Notes: generated by a model from the sequence alone, not told the origin. A DNA stretch of 64,000 nucleotides from Bradyrhizobium vignae (GCF_004114425.1 NZ_RDQF01000001.1:248001-312000); one strand, 5' to 3'; shown: positions 9,322 through 23,039, counted from the first letter of the stretch. Made by a program: numbers and translations.

Positions 9322-10931
9322 GTCCATCGCAGCGACTTCGGCAGATTGCGCTCGCCATCATCCTCACCTGGGGATGGCAGCGCGCCGTCATCGCCATGGC
9401 GGCCGGGGCACTGTCGGTGCTGGCGCTGGCGCCGTTCAATCTCTTCCCGGTGCTGTTCGTCACCTTCCCGGTGCTGGTATGGCTGATCGACGGCGCCGGC
9501 GGCGGACGCTATGGCGGCGTCCCCACCGCCGCGTTGACCGGCTACTGGTTCGGGCTCGGCTATTTCGTGCCCGGCCTCTACTGGATCGGCTACGCCTTCT
9601 TCGTCGACGCCGACATGTTCGCCTGGCTGACGCCGTTCGCCGTGCTGGGCCTGCCGGCCTATCTGTCGATCTTCACGGCGATCGGCTTTGCGCTGGCGCG
9701 CCTGCTGTGGACCAAGAACGCCACGCGCGTGCTTGCGCTCGCGGCGAGCCTCACCATCAGCGAATGGCTGCGCGGTCATGCGCTGACCGGCTTTCCCTGG
9801 AACGCGTTCGGCTATGCGCTCTCCGAGCCACTGCCGCTGGCGCAGACGGCCTCGCTGATCGGCCTGTGGGGCATGACGTTCCTGACGGTTGCGATCTTCG
9901 CAAGCCCAGCGACGCTGATCGACCGCACGGCCGATCGCCGCCTGCAATGGCGGGTGCCGGCGGCCGCCGTCGCGCTTCTGGTGGCCATGGGCATCTTCGG
10001 CGCAATCCGCCTGTCGCTGCATCCGACCACGATGGTGTCCGGCGCCAAGCTGCGCCTGATGCAGCCGAACCTGCAGCAGGACGCGAAATTCAACTACGCC
10101 GCCAAGGCGGAGGTGATGAAGACGTATCTCGCACTGTCGGACCGCGCCTCCGGCCCGCAATCAACCGGCGTGCGCGATGCCACCATCCTGATCTGGCCGG
10201 AATCCGCCTTTCCGTTCTTCCTGACCCGCGAAGCCGACGCGATGGCGCAAATCGCGGACCTGCTGCCGAAGGGCACCGTGCTGATCACGGGATCGGTCCG
10301 CGCGCCCGACCTGCCGCGGGGCACGCCGATCACGCGCGCCTATAACTCGATCTACGTGATCGATCACGACGGCAGCGTGCTCGCAGTGTACGACAAGCTG
10401 CATCTGGTCCCGTTCGGAGAATTTCTCCCCTACCAGGCGCTGATGGAGAAGCTCGGTTTCGAGCAACTGACGCGTGTGCGCGGCGGCTTCATTCCCGGCA
10501 CCGTGCGGCATGCACTGACGGTGCCCAGCGCGCCGCCTGCGCTGCCGCTGATCTGCTACGAAGCCATCTTTCCCGGCGAAGTGGCTGGACGCAATGAACG
10601 TCCGGGCTGGATCGTGAACCTCACCAACGACGGCTGGTTCGGCATCTCGACCGGCCCCTATCAGCATCTGGAGCAGTCGCGGATGCGCGCGATCGAGCTC
10701 GGATTGCCACTGGTCCGCTCCGCCAATACCGGAGTGTCCGCAGTGATCGATCCGGTCGGGCGCACGGTCGCGAGCCTCGGTCTCGGCATCGAAGGCATTT
10801 TGGACGCAAACCTGCCCGCCGCAATTCCACCGACCGTCTATGCACGGGTGGGTGATGCGCCCGCAGCCTTGCTCGTCGCGGTGGCCGTGCTCCTGGCGGT
10901 CCGCCGACGCGTCGGCAAGCGTCAGCCCTGA
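9318..10931 (+). CDS. lnt: Apolipoprotein N-acyltransferase Lnt
   Basis: A 537-residue inner-membrane enzyme that N-acylates the diacylglyceryl-cysteine of lipoproteins. The N-terminal third has several membrane helices; the periplasmic nitrilase domain carries the catalytic triad Glu295 (IWPESAFPF), Lys360 (YDKLHLVPFGEF) and Cys413 (LICYEAIFPGE). A last membrane helix lies near the C-terminus (ALLVAVAVLLAV). It starts with GTG at 9318, overlapping the CorC-like stop by 4 bases. Confidence 0.96.
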   Translation: MSPSQRLRQIALAIILTWGWQRAVIAMAAGALSVLALAPFNLFPVLFVTFPVLVWLIDGAGGGRYGGVPTAALTGYWFGLGYFVPGLYWIGYAFFVDADMFAWLTPFAVLGLPAYLSIFTAIGFALARLLWTKNATRVLALAASLTISEWLRGHALTGFPWNAFGYALSEPLPLAQTASLIGLWGMTFLTVAIFASPATLIDRTADRRLQWRVPAAAVALLVAMGIFGAIRLSLHPTTMVSGAKLRLMQPNLQQDAKFNYAAKAEVMKTYLALSDRASGPQSTGVRDATILIWPESAFPFFLTREADAMAQIADLLPKGTVLITGSVRAPDLPRGTPITRAYNSIYVIDHDGSVLAVYDKLHLVPFGEFLPYQALMEKLGFEQLTRVRGGFIPGTVRHALTVPSAPPALPLICYEAIFPGEVAGRNERPGWIVNLTNDGWFGISTGPYQHLEQSRMRAIELGLPLVRSANTGVSAVIDPVGRTVASLGLGIEGILDANLPAAIPPTVYARVGDAPAALLVAVAVLLAVRRRVGKRQP

Positions 10932-10962
10932 TCGCGCCGCCGCCGCGGCCAGAATCCTTTGA

Positions 10963-10982
10963 CAACCGTAGTCCCACGGTTG
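10963..10982. promoter_or_regulatory. Inverted repeat upstream of XRE regulator (candidate operator)
   Basis: Seven-base arms CAACCGT and ACGGTTG flank AGTCCC, in the 216-bp gap before the XRE gene, and each is embedded in a TTGACA-like sequence. A second inverted pair, CATTGC/GCAATG, lies at about 11036-11057. Assignment as an operator is inference from position and symmetry. Confidence 0.4.
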
Positions 10983-11147
10983 ACAGACTGCACGCGGGCT
11001 CCCCATTCTGCACCGGCTGCGAAAGACAGCGGCGCATTGCTAAATTTCTCCGCAATGTTTCCCAATAACAGGGTTCGATTTTGACGAGTTTGCACCCGAG
11101 GCAGGCGTGATGATTGCGCCGAAGGTGATGTTTGGAGGGCTGAGGAA

Positions 11148-11561
11148 ATGTCGAAAGCGCCCAACCCTGTTGACAAATATGTCGGCAGTCGCGTGCGCAT
11201 GCGCCGCATCATGTTGGGCATGAGCCAGGAGAAGCTCGGTGAAGCTTTGGGCCTGACTTTCCAGCAGATCCAGAAATACGAGAAGGGCACCAACCGGGTC
11301 GGCGCGAGCCGCATCCAGCAGATCGCCGAGATTCTGCAGGTGCCGGTGTCATTCCTGTTCGAGGGCGGCCCGAGCGGCGTGCCGGGTCCGGAAGGCTTCA
11401 GCGAAGGCGCCTCGCCCTCCTACGTCTCGGACTTTCTCGCGACCTCCGAAGGGCTCGCCTTGACCAAGGCCTTCACGCGAATCACCGATTCAAAGATGCG
11501 CCGTTCGATCGTCGATCTCGTCGAGCAGATTGCGGCCCGCGAAGGTCCCGACAAGCGCTAA
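11148..11561 (+). CDS. XRE-family transcriptional regulator, PraR-like
   Basis: A 137-residue repressor-type protein with an N-terminal HTH_3 domain (about residues 9-68: VGSRVRMRRIMLGMSQEKLGEA, TFQQIQKYEKGTNRVGASRL-like). The N-terminal half matches the PraR family of rhizobial regulators that, in other species, control attachment, quorum sensing or symbiosis genes. The target set here is unknown. It is preceded by a 216-bp gap containing an inverted repeat that could be its own operator. A start with GGAGGGCTGAGGAA upstream supports ATG 11148. Confidence 0.88.
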   Translation: MSKAPNPVDKYVGSRVRMRRIMLGMSQEKLGEALGLTFQQIQKYEKGTNRVGASRIQQIAEILQVPVSFLFEGGPSGVPGPEGFSEGASPSYVSDFLATSEGLALTKAFTRITDSKMRRSIVDLVEQIAAREGPDKR

Positions 11562-11677
11562 AGCGCCATCTGCATGGCGATTTGAGACTGCATCAAATCT
11601 GGCCTATGTCGTCATTTACGACCGCGCTTTGATGCGCGTCCGCTTCGATGATGCGATTCAAAGGCACAGATGCGTCC

Positions 11678-12805
11678 ATGACTGACTCCAATTGGTTCGA
11701 CTCACAAACTATTCTCGATGGCATCCGCCGCTGGGTGGAGATCGAGACGCCGACCGAAGCACCTGAACAGGTCAACAAGCTGGTCTCCCTGGTCTCGGAG
11801 CAATATCGCGACCTGCCCGTCACGCTCGAGCGCATCGCCGGCGTGGACGGCTGTGGCGATCATCTCGTGGCGCGCACGAATTGGGGGCAGCATCGGCCAG
11901 GCATCCTGGTGCTGAGCCACCTCGATACCGTTCATCCCATCGGATTCATCGAGCGCCTGCCGTTCAAGGTCGAAGGCGACGTCGCGTTCGGCCCTGGGAT
12001 CTACGACATGAAGGGCGGCGCCTACATCGCCCATCACGCCTTTCGCGCACTCTGCGCCACCGGCGACGGTTCGCCGCTCGGCATCACCCACATGTTCACC
12101 TCCGACGAGGAGATCGGCAGCCCCACCTCGCGCGCGCTGATCGAGCGGGAGGGACGCAAGGCCAAATATGTACTGGTGACCGAGCCGGCGCGTGACGGCG
12201 GCAAGATCGTCACCGGACGCAAGGGCGTCGGACGCTTCCAGGTGTTCATCACAGGCGTGCCCGCACATGCCGGTACGCGTCCCGAGGACGGCCGCAGTGC
12301 CGTTCGCGAGCTCGCCAACGTGATCCTGGAGCTGGAAGGGATGAACGATCTGACGCGCGGCGTCAGCGTCAATGTCGGCGTGGTGCGCGGCGGCACGCGC
12401 CCCAACGTCACGCCGGAAGCGGCCTATGCCGAAGTCGATCTGCGCGTCGTGAGCCTCGAGGATGCGGACGAGTTCGTCGGCAAGATTCTCTCTCTGAGAT
12501 CGAAGACCGACGGCGTTACCGTTGAGGTCACCGGCGAGCTCAATCGACCGCCTTACGAGAAGAGCAATGCAGGCGCCTCGCTGTACGAGCATGCGAAGGC
12601 GCTCGCCAGCGAGATCGGCTTCGAGCTGATCGATACCCACACCGGCGGCGGCTCGGACGGCAATTTCACCGCCGCGCACACCGCAACGCTCGACGGGCTC
12701 GGCGTCGACGGCAAAGGCGCGCATACCCATTATGAGCAGCTCTACGTCTCGTCGCTCGCGCCGCGCGCGCGGCTGCTCCATCGCCTGTATCAGACGCTGC
12801 GATGA
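11678..12805 (+). CDS. M20-family metallopeptidase (glutamate carboxypeptidase-like)
   Basis: A 375-residue zinc peptidase. Metal ligands are visible at His81 (LSHLDTVHP), Asp110 (YDMKGG) and Glu144/Glu145 (SDEEIGS), and the dimerisation (lid) domain contains VPAHAGTRPEDGRSA. The ATG at 11678 is preferred; an in-frame ATG at 11648 would add 10 residues. The stop overlaps trmB by 4 bases, so the two are probably co-translated. In Rhizobiaceae, as I recall, the equivalent slot between the XRE gene and trmB is held by metK; here there is a peptidase instead. Substrate unknown. Confidence 0.88.
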   Translation: MTDSNWFDSQTILDGIRRWVEIETPTEAPEQVNKLVSLVSEQYRDLPVTLERIAGVDGCGDHLVARTNWGQHRPGILVLSHLDTVHPIGFIERLPFKVEGDVAFGPGIYDMKGGAYIAHHAFRALCATGDGSPLGITHMFTSDEEIGSPTSRALIEREGRKAKYVLVTEPARDGGKIVTGRKGVGRFQVFITGVPAHAGTRPEDGRSAVRELANVILELEGMNDLTRGVSVNVGVVRGGTRPNVTPEAAYAEVDLRVVSLEDADEFVGKILSLRSKTDGVTVEVTGELNRPPYEKSNAGASLYEHAKALASEIGFELIDTHTGGGSDGNFTAAHTATLDGLGVDGKGAHTHYEQLYVSSLAPRARLLHRLYQTLR

Positions 12806-13512
12806 GCGAACGCAAATCAGATCCCGATCGCGAGGACAGCGAGCGCGCCTTCTTCGGGCGCCGCAAGGGCCACAAGCTCAGGCAACACCAGGCCGGATTG
12901 ATCGAGCAGCTGCTGCCGCATCTTGCGCTCGACATCGACCGTGAGGCGCCGGCGGACGCCCGCGAACTCTTCGACCCGGCAGCCGAAGATGTCAGGCTCG
13001 AGATCGGATTCGGCGGCGGTGAGCATCTCGCGGCCGAAGCGAAGAGCTTCCCCACGACCGGCTTCATCGGCTGCGAGCCCTATGTCAACGGCATGGCAAA
13101 GATCCTGGCGCAGATCGAGGCCGCCAACATCGGCAACATCCGCCTGTTCGCGGGCGATGCCGCCGAACTGCTGGCCTGGCTGCCGAAGGCTTCGCTGTCG
13201 CGGATCGACCTGATCCATCCCGATCCCTGGCCGAAGCGGCGGCACTGGAAGCGGCGTTTCGTGCAGGACCGGACCATCGCCGCGATGGCGCGCGTGCTCA
13301 GAAGCGGCGGCGAATTCCGTTTCGTCTGCGACATCGACGATTACTGCGCCTGGACGCTGTCGCATCTTGCGCGCTCGCCGGACTTCGTCTGGCTTGCCGA
13401 GCGCGCCGACGATTTCCGGCGGCCGTGGCCGGGCTACACCATGACGCGCTACGGCCGGAAGGCCGCGCGCGAAGGACGCAAGGCGGCTTACTTGCGGTTC
13501 AAGCGGGTGTAG
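12802..13512 (+). CDS. trmB: tRNA (guanine-N7-)-methyltransferase TrmB
   Basis: A 236-residue SAM-dependent methylase that makes m7G46 in tRNA variable loops. The SAM site is EIGFGGGEHLAAEA, and the family signature IHPDPWPKRRHWKRRF is complete. Its ATG overlaps the M20 peptidase stop (ATGA). A family A palindrome follows the stop and separates it from a convergent gene. Confidence 0.95.
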   Translation: MSERKSDPDREDSERAFFGRRKGHKLRQHQAGLIEQLLPHLALDIDREAPADARELFDPAAEDVRLEIGFGGGEHLAAEAKSFPTTGFIGCEPYVNGMAKILAQIEAANIGNIRLFAGDAAELLAWLPKASLSRIDLIHPDPWPKRRHWKRRFVQDRTIAAMARVLRSGGEFRFVCDIDDYCAWTLSHLARSPDFVWLAERADDFRRPWPGYTMTRYGRKAAREGRKAAYLRFKRV

Positions 13513-13536
13513 ATTTCGCGCGGCCCATCCGCAGTG

Positions 13537-13625
13537 GTCATGCCCGGGCTTGTCCCGGGCATCCACGCACTTTCTTTCGGTGGCACGAAGAACGTGGATG
13601 GCCGGGACAAGCCCGGCCATGACGG
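13537..13625. repeat. Palindromic repeat, family A
   Basis: GTCATGCCCGGGCTTGTCCCGGGCATCCACG paired with its near-complement ending GCCCGGCCATGACGG; the unique centre is about 25 bases. It lies between the convergent trmB and DUF2336 genes and could act as a bidirectional transcription barrier. Confidence 0.85.
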
Positions 13626-13643
13626 CGAAGACCTGAACCTCGA

Positions 13644-15038
<1,395 letters not shown>

Positions 15039-15060
15039 TGACGTCGTAACCAAGCCTTAA

Positions 15061-15840
<780 letters not shown>

Positions 15841-15842
15841 CC

Positions 15843-17453
<1,611 letters not shown>

Positions 17454-17540
17454 GCCGGCCTAAGGCGTGTTCAGCAAAAGTGGAGACCGGCTTTGCGTAA
17501 AGATCACGCGATCTAGAAGGCCAAGGAGGATGTCGCCCGG

Positions 17541-18224
17541 ATGCTCGCCAGCACTGACAGCGAACTCGACCATGGGCCGCGGACCGAAAGGTCCGCGACC
17601 ATGCGCATGTGCGCGGTCAGTCGCGAGGTCCGGCCGATCGACGAGCTGATCCGCTTCGTCGTCTCGCCGGACGGGCACGTAGTTCCCGATCTCAAGCGCA
17701 AGCTGCCCGGACGCGGCATGTGGGTCACCGCCTCACGCAAGGTGGTTGCGGAAGCCGTGCGGCGTCACCAATTCAGCAAGGCCTTCAAGCGCGATCTGCG
17801 CGTCCCTCAGACGCTTCCCACTGACATCGAGGCGCTCCTGGTTCGGAGCGTGACGGAAGCCCTTGGGATCGCCGCCAAGGCGGGCCAGGTCGTGGCCGGC
17901 TTCGGCAAGGTCGAGAGCGCCCTTCGGGAAGGAACGGTCGAGGTCCTGATCCATGCCAGCGACGGGGCCGCGGACGGAATCCGCAAATTGGACATGCTGG
18001 CGCGTCAAAATGCCGGAAATCGCGGCGCCAAGCCGCAGATTCCCGTCGTCACCGCACTGAAATCATTAGAATTGGATTTGGCACTGACCCGGTCAAATGT
18101 GATACATGCTGCCCTGCTCGCGGGCCCGGCGAGCAAGTCATTCCTGTCACGTAGCCAGATGCTGGTCCGATACCGGATGGCGGACGATGACAAGACTGCC
18201 GACAAGCCCGGCCAGGATTTCTGA
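17541..18224 (+). CDS. YlxR (DUF448)-L7Ae fusion RNA-binding protein
   Basis: A 227-residue protein. Residues about 20-95 are a YlxR/DUF448 domain with the GRGMWV signature; residues about 105-195 are an L7Ae/L30e-like domain (LGIAAKAGQVVAGFGKVESALREGT). In Firmicutes these are two neighbouring genes (ylxR, ylxQ) between nusA and infB; here they form one chain in the same position. Likely binds RNA or the RNase P/ribosome machinery; the function is not established for this fusion. Confidence 0.9.
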   Translation: MLASTDSELDHGPRTERSATMRMCAVSREVRPIDELIRFVVSPDGHVVPDLKRKLPGRGMWVTASRKVVAEAVRRHQFSKAFKRDLRVPQTLPTDIEALLVRSVTEALGIAAKAGQVVAGFGKVESALREGTVEVLIHASDGAADGIRKLDMLARQNAGNRGAKPQIPVVTALKSLELDLALTRSNVIHAALLAGPASKSFLSRSQMLVRYRMADDDKTADKPGQDF

Positions 18225-18293
18225 GAGACAAGACGACCCGATAGGACGGTGCGGCAACGCACAACACTGACAAATCAGGATTAGGACTGCTGA

Positions 18294-20975
18294 ATGGTTG
18301 ATACCAAGACCCCTGGCGACAAGAAGCTGAGCGTTCCGAGCAAGACGCTATCGCTCAAGCCGCGCGTCGAAACGGGCACCGTGCGCCAGAGCTTCAGCCA
18401 TGGCCGCAGCAAGCAGGTCGTGGTCGAGAAGCGCGGCAAGCGCCGCATTGGCGACGGCCCCGAGCCGCACGCGCCCGAGGTGACTGCAAAGCCCGCGCCG
18501 GCCGCACCCGCCGCTCCGTCGCGTCCGGCTCCGCCCGCCCCGCCCCGCAACGCCGGTTCCGGCGTGGTGCTGCGCACCCTGACCGAGGACGAGCGTTCCG
18601 CCCGCGCCAGCGCACTGGCCGATGCCAAGCTGCGCGAGATCGAGGAACGCCGCCAGGCCGAGGAAGAGGCCCAGCGTCGCGCCGCCCGCGAGGCCGCCGA
18701 ACGCGCCGAGCGCGAAGCCGCCGAAGCCCGTCGCAAGGCCGAGGAAGAGCGGCATCGCCATGAGGACGAAGCCAAGCGGAAGGCCGAGACCGAGGCCAAG
18801 AAGCGCTTTGGGGAAGGCGAGCAGCCGGCCGCCGCGCGTCCCACAACCGCGGCACCGGCCGCGCCTGCGCCGCGGCCCGGCACCACGACGGCACGCCCGG
18901 GAACAACGCCGGCGCGGCCTGCAACGACGACCGCGCAGCGTCCGGGTGGCCCCGGTCGCGGCCCCGCTGTTGCGGCCGAGCCGGACGAAGACGAGGCTCC
19001 GCGCCAGGTTCGTCGCGGCCCCGGCGGCGCGATGCGTCCCGCGGCAGCCCCGAAGACCACACACAAGCCCGGCCCTCAGAAGGAACGCGGCCGCCTCACC
19101 GTCGTCACGGCGCTCAATGCCGATGACGTGCGCGAGCGCTCGATCGCCTCGTTCCGCCGCCGCACCCAGCGCCTGAAGGGCCACGCCTCGAACGAGCCGA
19201 AGGAGAAGCTGGTCCGCGAGGTGACGATCCCGGAAGCGATCACCATCCAGGAACTCGCCAACCGCATGTCCGAGCGCGCGGTCGACGTCATCCGCCTGCT
19301 GATGAAGCAGGGCGCGATGCACAAGATCACCGACGTGATCGACGCCGACACCGCCCAGCTGATCGCCGAAGAACTGGGCCACACCGTCAAGCGCGTCGCC
19401 GCATCGGACGTCGAGGAAGGCCTGTTCGACACCGTCGACGATTCCACCGATACCGAGACGCGTTCGCCTGTGGTGACCGTGATGGGCCACGTCGACCACG
19501 GCAAGACCTCGCTGCTCGACGCGCTCCGCCATGCCAACGTGGTCTCCGGCGAGGCCGGCGGCATCACCCAGCACATCGGCGCCTATCAGGTGGTGTCGCC
19601 CGAAAGCGGCAAGAAGATCACCTTCATCGACACGCCCGGCCACGCCGCGTTCACCGCGATGCGCGCTCGCGGCGCCAAGGTCACCGACATCGTCGTGCTG
19701 GTGGTCGCGGCCGATGACGGCGTCATGCCGCAGACGGTCGAAGCCATCAACCACGCCAAGGCGGCAAAGGTGCCGATCATCGTTGCCATCAACAAGATCG
19801 ACAAGCCCGACGCCAAGCCCGAGCGCGTGCGCACCGAACTGCTCCAGCACGAGGTGCAGGTGGAGTCCTTCGGCGGCGAGGTCGTCGACGTCGAGGTGTC
19901 CGCCAAGAACAAGACCAATCTCGACAAGCTGCTCGAGATGATCGCGCTGCAGGCCGAAATCCTCGACCTGAAGACCAACTCGCAGCGTCCGGCCGAAGGC
20001 ACCGTGATCGAGGCCAAGCTCGATCGCGGCCGCGGTCCGGTCGCCACCGTGCTGGTGCAGCGCGGCACGCTCCGTGTCGGCGACATCATCGTCGCTGGTG
20101 CCGAAATGGGCCGCGTCCGCGCGCTGATCTCCGATCAGGGCGAGACGGTGCAGGAGGCCGGTCCCTCGGTGCCGGTCGAAGTGCTCGGCTTCAACGGTCC
20201 GCCGGAGGCCGGCGATCGGCTCGCGGTGGTCGAGAACGAAGCCCGCGCCCGTCAGGTCACCAGCTACCGCGCGCACCAGAAGCGCGAGAACGCGGCAGCC
20301 TCGATCTCCGGCATGCGCGGCTCGCTCGAGCAGATGATGTCGCAATTGAAGACGGCGGGCCGCAAGGAATTCCCGCTGATCGTTAAGGCCGACGTGCAGG
20401 GCTCGCTGGAAGCGATCCTCGGCTCGCTGGAGAAGCTCGGCACCGACGAAGTCGCCGCCCGCATCCTGCATGCCGGCGTCGGCGGCATCTCGGAATCCGA
20501 CGTGACGCTGGCTGAAGGCTTCAACGCCGCGATCATCGGCTTCTCGGTTCGTGCCAACAAGGAAGCCGCTGCGGCCGCCAAGCGCAACGGCATCGAGATC
20601 CGCTACTACAACATCATCTACGACCTCGTGGACGACGTGAAGAAGGCGATGAGCGGTCTGCTCGCGCCGACCTTGCGCGAAACCATGCTGGGCAATGCCG
20701 AGATCCTGGAGATCTTCAACATCTCCAAGGTCGGCAAGGTCGCCGGCTGCCGCGTCACCGACGGCACCGTGGAACGCGGCGCCAATGTGCGCCTGATCCG
20801 CGACAACGTCGTCGTGCATGAAGGCAAGCTGTCGACGCTGAAACGCTTCAAGGACGAAGTGAAGGAAGTCCAGTCCGGTCAGGAATGCGGCATGGCCTTC
20901 GAGAACTACCACGACATGCGCGCAGGCGATGTCATCGAGTGCTATCGCGTGGAGACGATCCAGCGCTCCCTGTAA
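18294..20975 (+). CDS. infB: Translation initiation factor IF-2
   Basis: An 893-residue GTPase that delivers fMet-tRNA to the 30S subunit. The N-terminal 260 residues are low-complexity Ala/Pro/Arg-rich with a long Glu/Arg coiled-coil ([20 protein letters not shown]); the IF2_N domain follows at about 310-360. The GTPase domain has [16 protein letters not shown] and NKIDK. Domains II to IV complete the standard layout. Its stop is followed by a weak hairpin and seven T residues. Confidence 0.98.
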   Translation: MVDTKTPGDKKLSVPSKTLSLKPRVETGTVRQSFSHGRSKQVVVEKRGKRRIGDGPEPHAPEVTAKPAPAAPAAPSRPAPPAPPRNAGSGVVLRTLTEDERSARASALADAKLREIEERRQAEEEAQRRAAREAAERAEREAAEARRKAEEERHRHEDEAKRKAETEAKKRFGEGEQPAAARPTTAAPAAPAPRPGTTTARPGTTPARPATTTAQRPGGPGRGPAVAAEPDEDEAPRQVRRGPGGAMRPAAAPKTTHKPGPQKERGRLTVVTALNADDVRERSIASFRRRTQRLKGHASNEPKEKLVREVTIPEAITIQELANRMSERAVDVIRLLMKQGAMHKITDVIDADTAQLIAEELGHTVKRVAASDVEEGLFDTVDDSTDTETRSPVVTVMGHVDHGKTSLLDALRHANVVSGEAGGITQHIGAYQVVSPESGKKITFIDTPGHAAFTAMRARGAKVTDIVVLVVAADDGVMPQTVEAINHAKAAKVPIIVAINKIDKPDAKPERVRTELLQHEVQVESFGGEVVDVEVSAKNKTNLDKLLEMIALQAEILDLKTNSQRPAEGTVIEAKLDRGRGPVATVLVQRGTLRVGDIIVAGAEMGRVRALISDQGETVQEAGPSVPVEVLGFNGPPEAGDRLAVVENEARARQVTSYRAHQKRENAAASISGMRGSLEQMMSQLKTAGRKEFPLIVKADVQGSLEAILGSLEKLGTDEVAARILHAGVGGISESDVTLAEGFNAAIIGFSVRANKEAAAAAKRNGIEIRYYNIIYDLVDDVKKAMSGLLAPTLRETMLGNAEILEIFNISKVGKVAGCRVTDGTVERGANVRLIRDNVVVHEGKLSTLKRFKDEVKEVQSGQECGMAFENYHDMRAGDVIECYRVETIQRSL

Positions 20976-20987
20976 GTCCAAATCTTA

Positions 20988-21008
20988 CCGAAGCGTTCGG
21001 ATTTTTTT
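20988..21008 (+). terminator. Weak intrinsic terminator after infB
   Basis: CCGAA-GCG-TTCGG, a 5-bp stem, is followed by A and seven T residues, directly after infB and before rbfA. The stem is short, so partial termination is the most that can be claimed. Confidence 0.4.
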
Positions 21009-21027
21009 GAACTGAGATTGCGGGAGT

Positions 21028-21115
21028 GCGATGGCCGGATTTTTCCGGCCATCCACCCCACTTCGTTTCAACGGGACAAATGACAATGCCCGTGTCCCAG
21101 GCACGGGCATGACGA
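21028..21115. repeat. Diverged family A palindromic element
   Basis: CGATGGCCGGATTTTTCCGGCCATCCACCCC is followed after about 20 bases by CAATGCCCGTGTCCCAGGCACGGGCATGACG. The two hairpins resemble the arms of the family A repeat but have diverged. It lies inside the infB-rbfA gap of the operon. Confidence 0.55.
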
Positions 21116-21130
21116 GGTGATTTTCGACAA

Positions 21131-21562
21131 ATGCCACGGCATCATCAGAAGAAGAGTTCCGCGCCCGGCGGCTCGCAGCGTCAGTTGCGCGTCGGCGAGC
21201 AGGTTCGCCACGCGATGGCCGATATTCTGGCGCAAGGCAATGTGCATGATGCGGATCTCGAAGGTCACATCATCACCGTGCCGGAGGTACGGATGTCGCC
21301 CGACCTGAAGCTCGCGACGGTCTACGTGATGCCGCTCGGTGGCCGCGACACCGAGGTCGTGATCGCTGCGCTCGAGCGCAACAAGAAATTCCTGCGCGGC
21401 GAAGTCGCGCGGCGCGTTAACCTGAAATTTGCACCTGACATTCGCTTCCGCGTCGATGAGCGATTCGACGAGGCGGAACGGATCGAGAAGCTTTTGCGAA
21501 CACCTGCGGTGCAGAAGGACCTGGAACAGGATCCGGCTTCGGATCGGGAAGAAGAGCAATGA
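21131..21562 (+). CDS. rbfA: 30S ribosome-binding factor RbfA
   Basis: A 143-residue KH-fold cold-adaptation and 16S rRNA 5' end maturation factor. The RbfA core runs from [16 protein letters not shown] to [25 protein letters not shown]. The poly-polar N-terminus ([18 protein letters not shown]) is typical of rhizobial RbfA. It overlaps truB by 4 bases. Confidence 0.95.
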   Translation: MPRHHQKKSSAPGGSQRQLRVGEQVRHAMADILAQGNVHDADLEGHIITVPEVRMSPDLKLATVYVMPLGGRDTEVVIAALERNKKFLRGEVARRVNLKFAPDIRFRVDERFDEAERIEKLLRTPAVQKDLEQDPASDREEEQ

Positions 21563-22674
21563 CGATGAACCCGGCTCACGGCACGATCGGCGGCAATGAT
21601 GCCGATCAGCGCGACGTGCAGAAAAATAATCTTGCGGATCTGGAGAGCGATGCCCGGCCGCATCAGGAGCCGCGCCGCGTCAACAACGATCCGCGTGCCA
21701 AGCAGAAGGGCAACCAGGTTCGCCGCGACCGGCGCGACGTCCATGGCTGGGTCGTGCTCGACAAGCCGATCGGCATGACCTCGACACAGGCGGTCGCCGT
21801 GCTCAAGCGCCTGTTCAACGCCAAGCGGGCCGGGCACGCCGGCACTCTCGATCCGCTCGCCTCCGGCGGGCTGCCGATCGCGCTCGGTGAGGCCACCAAG
21901 ACCGTTCCCTTCGTCATGGACGGCCGCAAGCGCTATCAGTTCACGGTATGCTGGGGCGAGGAGCGCGACACCGACGATATCGAGGGCCGGGTGACCGCGA
22001 CCTCCGACCAGCGCCCGACGCGGGAGGCGATCCTGGCCCTCCTGCCCCGCTTCACCGGGGTGATCGAGCAGATCCCACCGCGCTATTCCGCGATCAAGGT
22101 CCAGGGCGAGCGCGCCTATGACCTCGCCCGCGACGGCGAAGTCGTGGAACTGGCGCCCCGCCCGGTCGAGATTCACCATTTAACCCTTGTAGATCAACCG
22201 GATAACGACCGGGCCGTGTTCGAGGCCGAATGCGGCAAGGGCACCTATGTCCGGGCGCTGGCCCGCGACATGGGCCGGCTTCTCGGCACCTATGGCCATA
22301 TCTGCGCGCTCAGGCGGACCCTGGTCGGTCCATTTGGCGAGAACGACATGATTCCGCTGGATCAGTTGGAGGCTTTGTGCCATAGAGCCGCGTCCGGCGA
22401 GGGCAGCCTCGCCGACGCGCTTTTGCCCGTTGAGACCGCGCTGGACGACATCCCGGCACTGGCCGTCACTCGGGCTGATGCGGCAAGGCTCCATCGGGGC
22501 CAGGCCGTTTTGTTGCGCGGACGGGATGCGCCCACTTGTAGCGGCACAGTCTATGTCACGGTGGCAGGCCGTCTTTTGGCGCTTGCCGAAGTCGGCAATG
22601 GCGAAATCATCCCCAAGCGTGTGTTCAACCTGACCGGCCTGACTGCCAGCCCCGGTCGCAACGAGAGAAATTGA
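21559..22674 (+). CDS. truB: tRNA pseudouridine(55) synthase TruB
   Basis: A 371-residue enzyme making pseudouridine 55 in the T-loop of tRNAs. The catalytic Asp is in [18 protein letters not shown]. About 60 residues of charged extension precede the first conserved motif [14 protein letters not shown], so a later start is possible, but the overlap with rbfA (ATGA) supports 21559 (a second ATG is at 21565). rpsO follows 2 bp after the stop. Confidence 0.94.
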   Translation: MTMNPAHGTIGGNDADQRDVQKNNLADLESDARPHQEPRRVNNDPRAKQKGNQVRRDRRDVHGWVVLDKPIGMTSTQAVAVLKRLFNAKRAGHAGTLDPLASGGLPIALGEATKTVPFVMDGRKRYQFTVCWGEERDTDDIEGRVTATSDQRPTREAILALLPRFTGVIEQIPPRYSAIKVQGERAYDLARDGEVVELAPRPVEIHHLTLVDQPDNDRAVFEAECGKGTYVRALARDMGRLLGTYGHICALRRTLVGPFGENDMIPLDQLEALCHRAASGEGSLADALLPVETALDDIPALAVTRADAARLHRGQAVLLRGRDAPTCSGTVYVTVAGRLLALAEVGNGEIIPKRVFNLTGLTASPGRNERN

Positions 22675-22676
22675 CG

Positions 22677-22946
22677 ATGTCGATTGCCGCAGAACGCAAA
22701 GCGGAAGTCATCAAGACGAATGCCACCAAGGCCGGCGACACCGGCTCGCCCGAGGTTCAGGTCGCGATCCTGTCGGAACGCATCAACAACCTCACCAACC
22801 ATTTCAAGACCCACGTGAAGGACAACCATTCGCGTCGCGGCCTCTTGAAGCTGGTCTCGACCCGCCGCTCGCTCCTCGATTACCTGAAGAAGAAGGACGA
22901 GGCACGGTACAAGGCGCTGCTCGAGAAGCACAACATTCGTCGTTAA
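22677..22946 (+). CDS. rpsO: 30S ribosomal protein S15
   Basis: An 89-residue primary rRNA-binding protein of the 30S platform, with the canonical [13 protein letters not shown] start and the [15 protein letters not shown] and [21 protein letters not shown] motifs. I chose ATG 22677 over the in-frame ATG at 22671, which would overlap the truB stop. An intrinsic terminator follows 9 bases after the stop, ending the rimP-rpsO transcription unit. Confidence 0.97.
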   Translation: MSIAAERKAEVIKTNATKAGDTGSPEVQVAILSERINNLTNHFKTHVKDNHSRRGLLKLVSTRRSLLDYLKKKDEARYKALLEKHNIRR

Positions 22947-22955
22947 CGGTTCCTG

Positions 22956-22979
22956 CGCGCGCCACCGGCGCGCGTTTTT
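22956..22979 (+). terminator. Intrinsic terminator after rpsO
   Basis: A perfect 8-bp stem CGCGCGCC/GGCGCGCG with a 3-base loop is followed by five T residues. Confidence 0.8.
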
Positions 22980-23039
22980 GCGCGTGGTTTCGAACGAAAG
23001 CGCTTCCTTAAAGGTTTTTGATCGAGGCTGCGTGCGCGT

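Noticed and set aside
11564..11579. Hairpin CGCCAT-CTGC-ATGGCG after the XRE gene as a terminator
   Set aside because: Only a 6-bp stem and no T tract.
18348..20981. A very long open frame (877 codons) antisense to infB, and similar ones antisense to addB (49561-52203) and pnp (23339-25276)
   Set aside because: High-GC codon bias of the sense gene leaves the opposite frames free of stops. The translations are His/Asp/Arg-rich without domains, and the sense genes are unmistakable.
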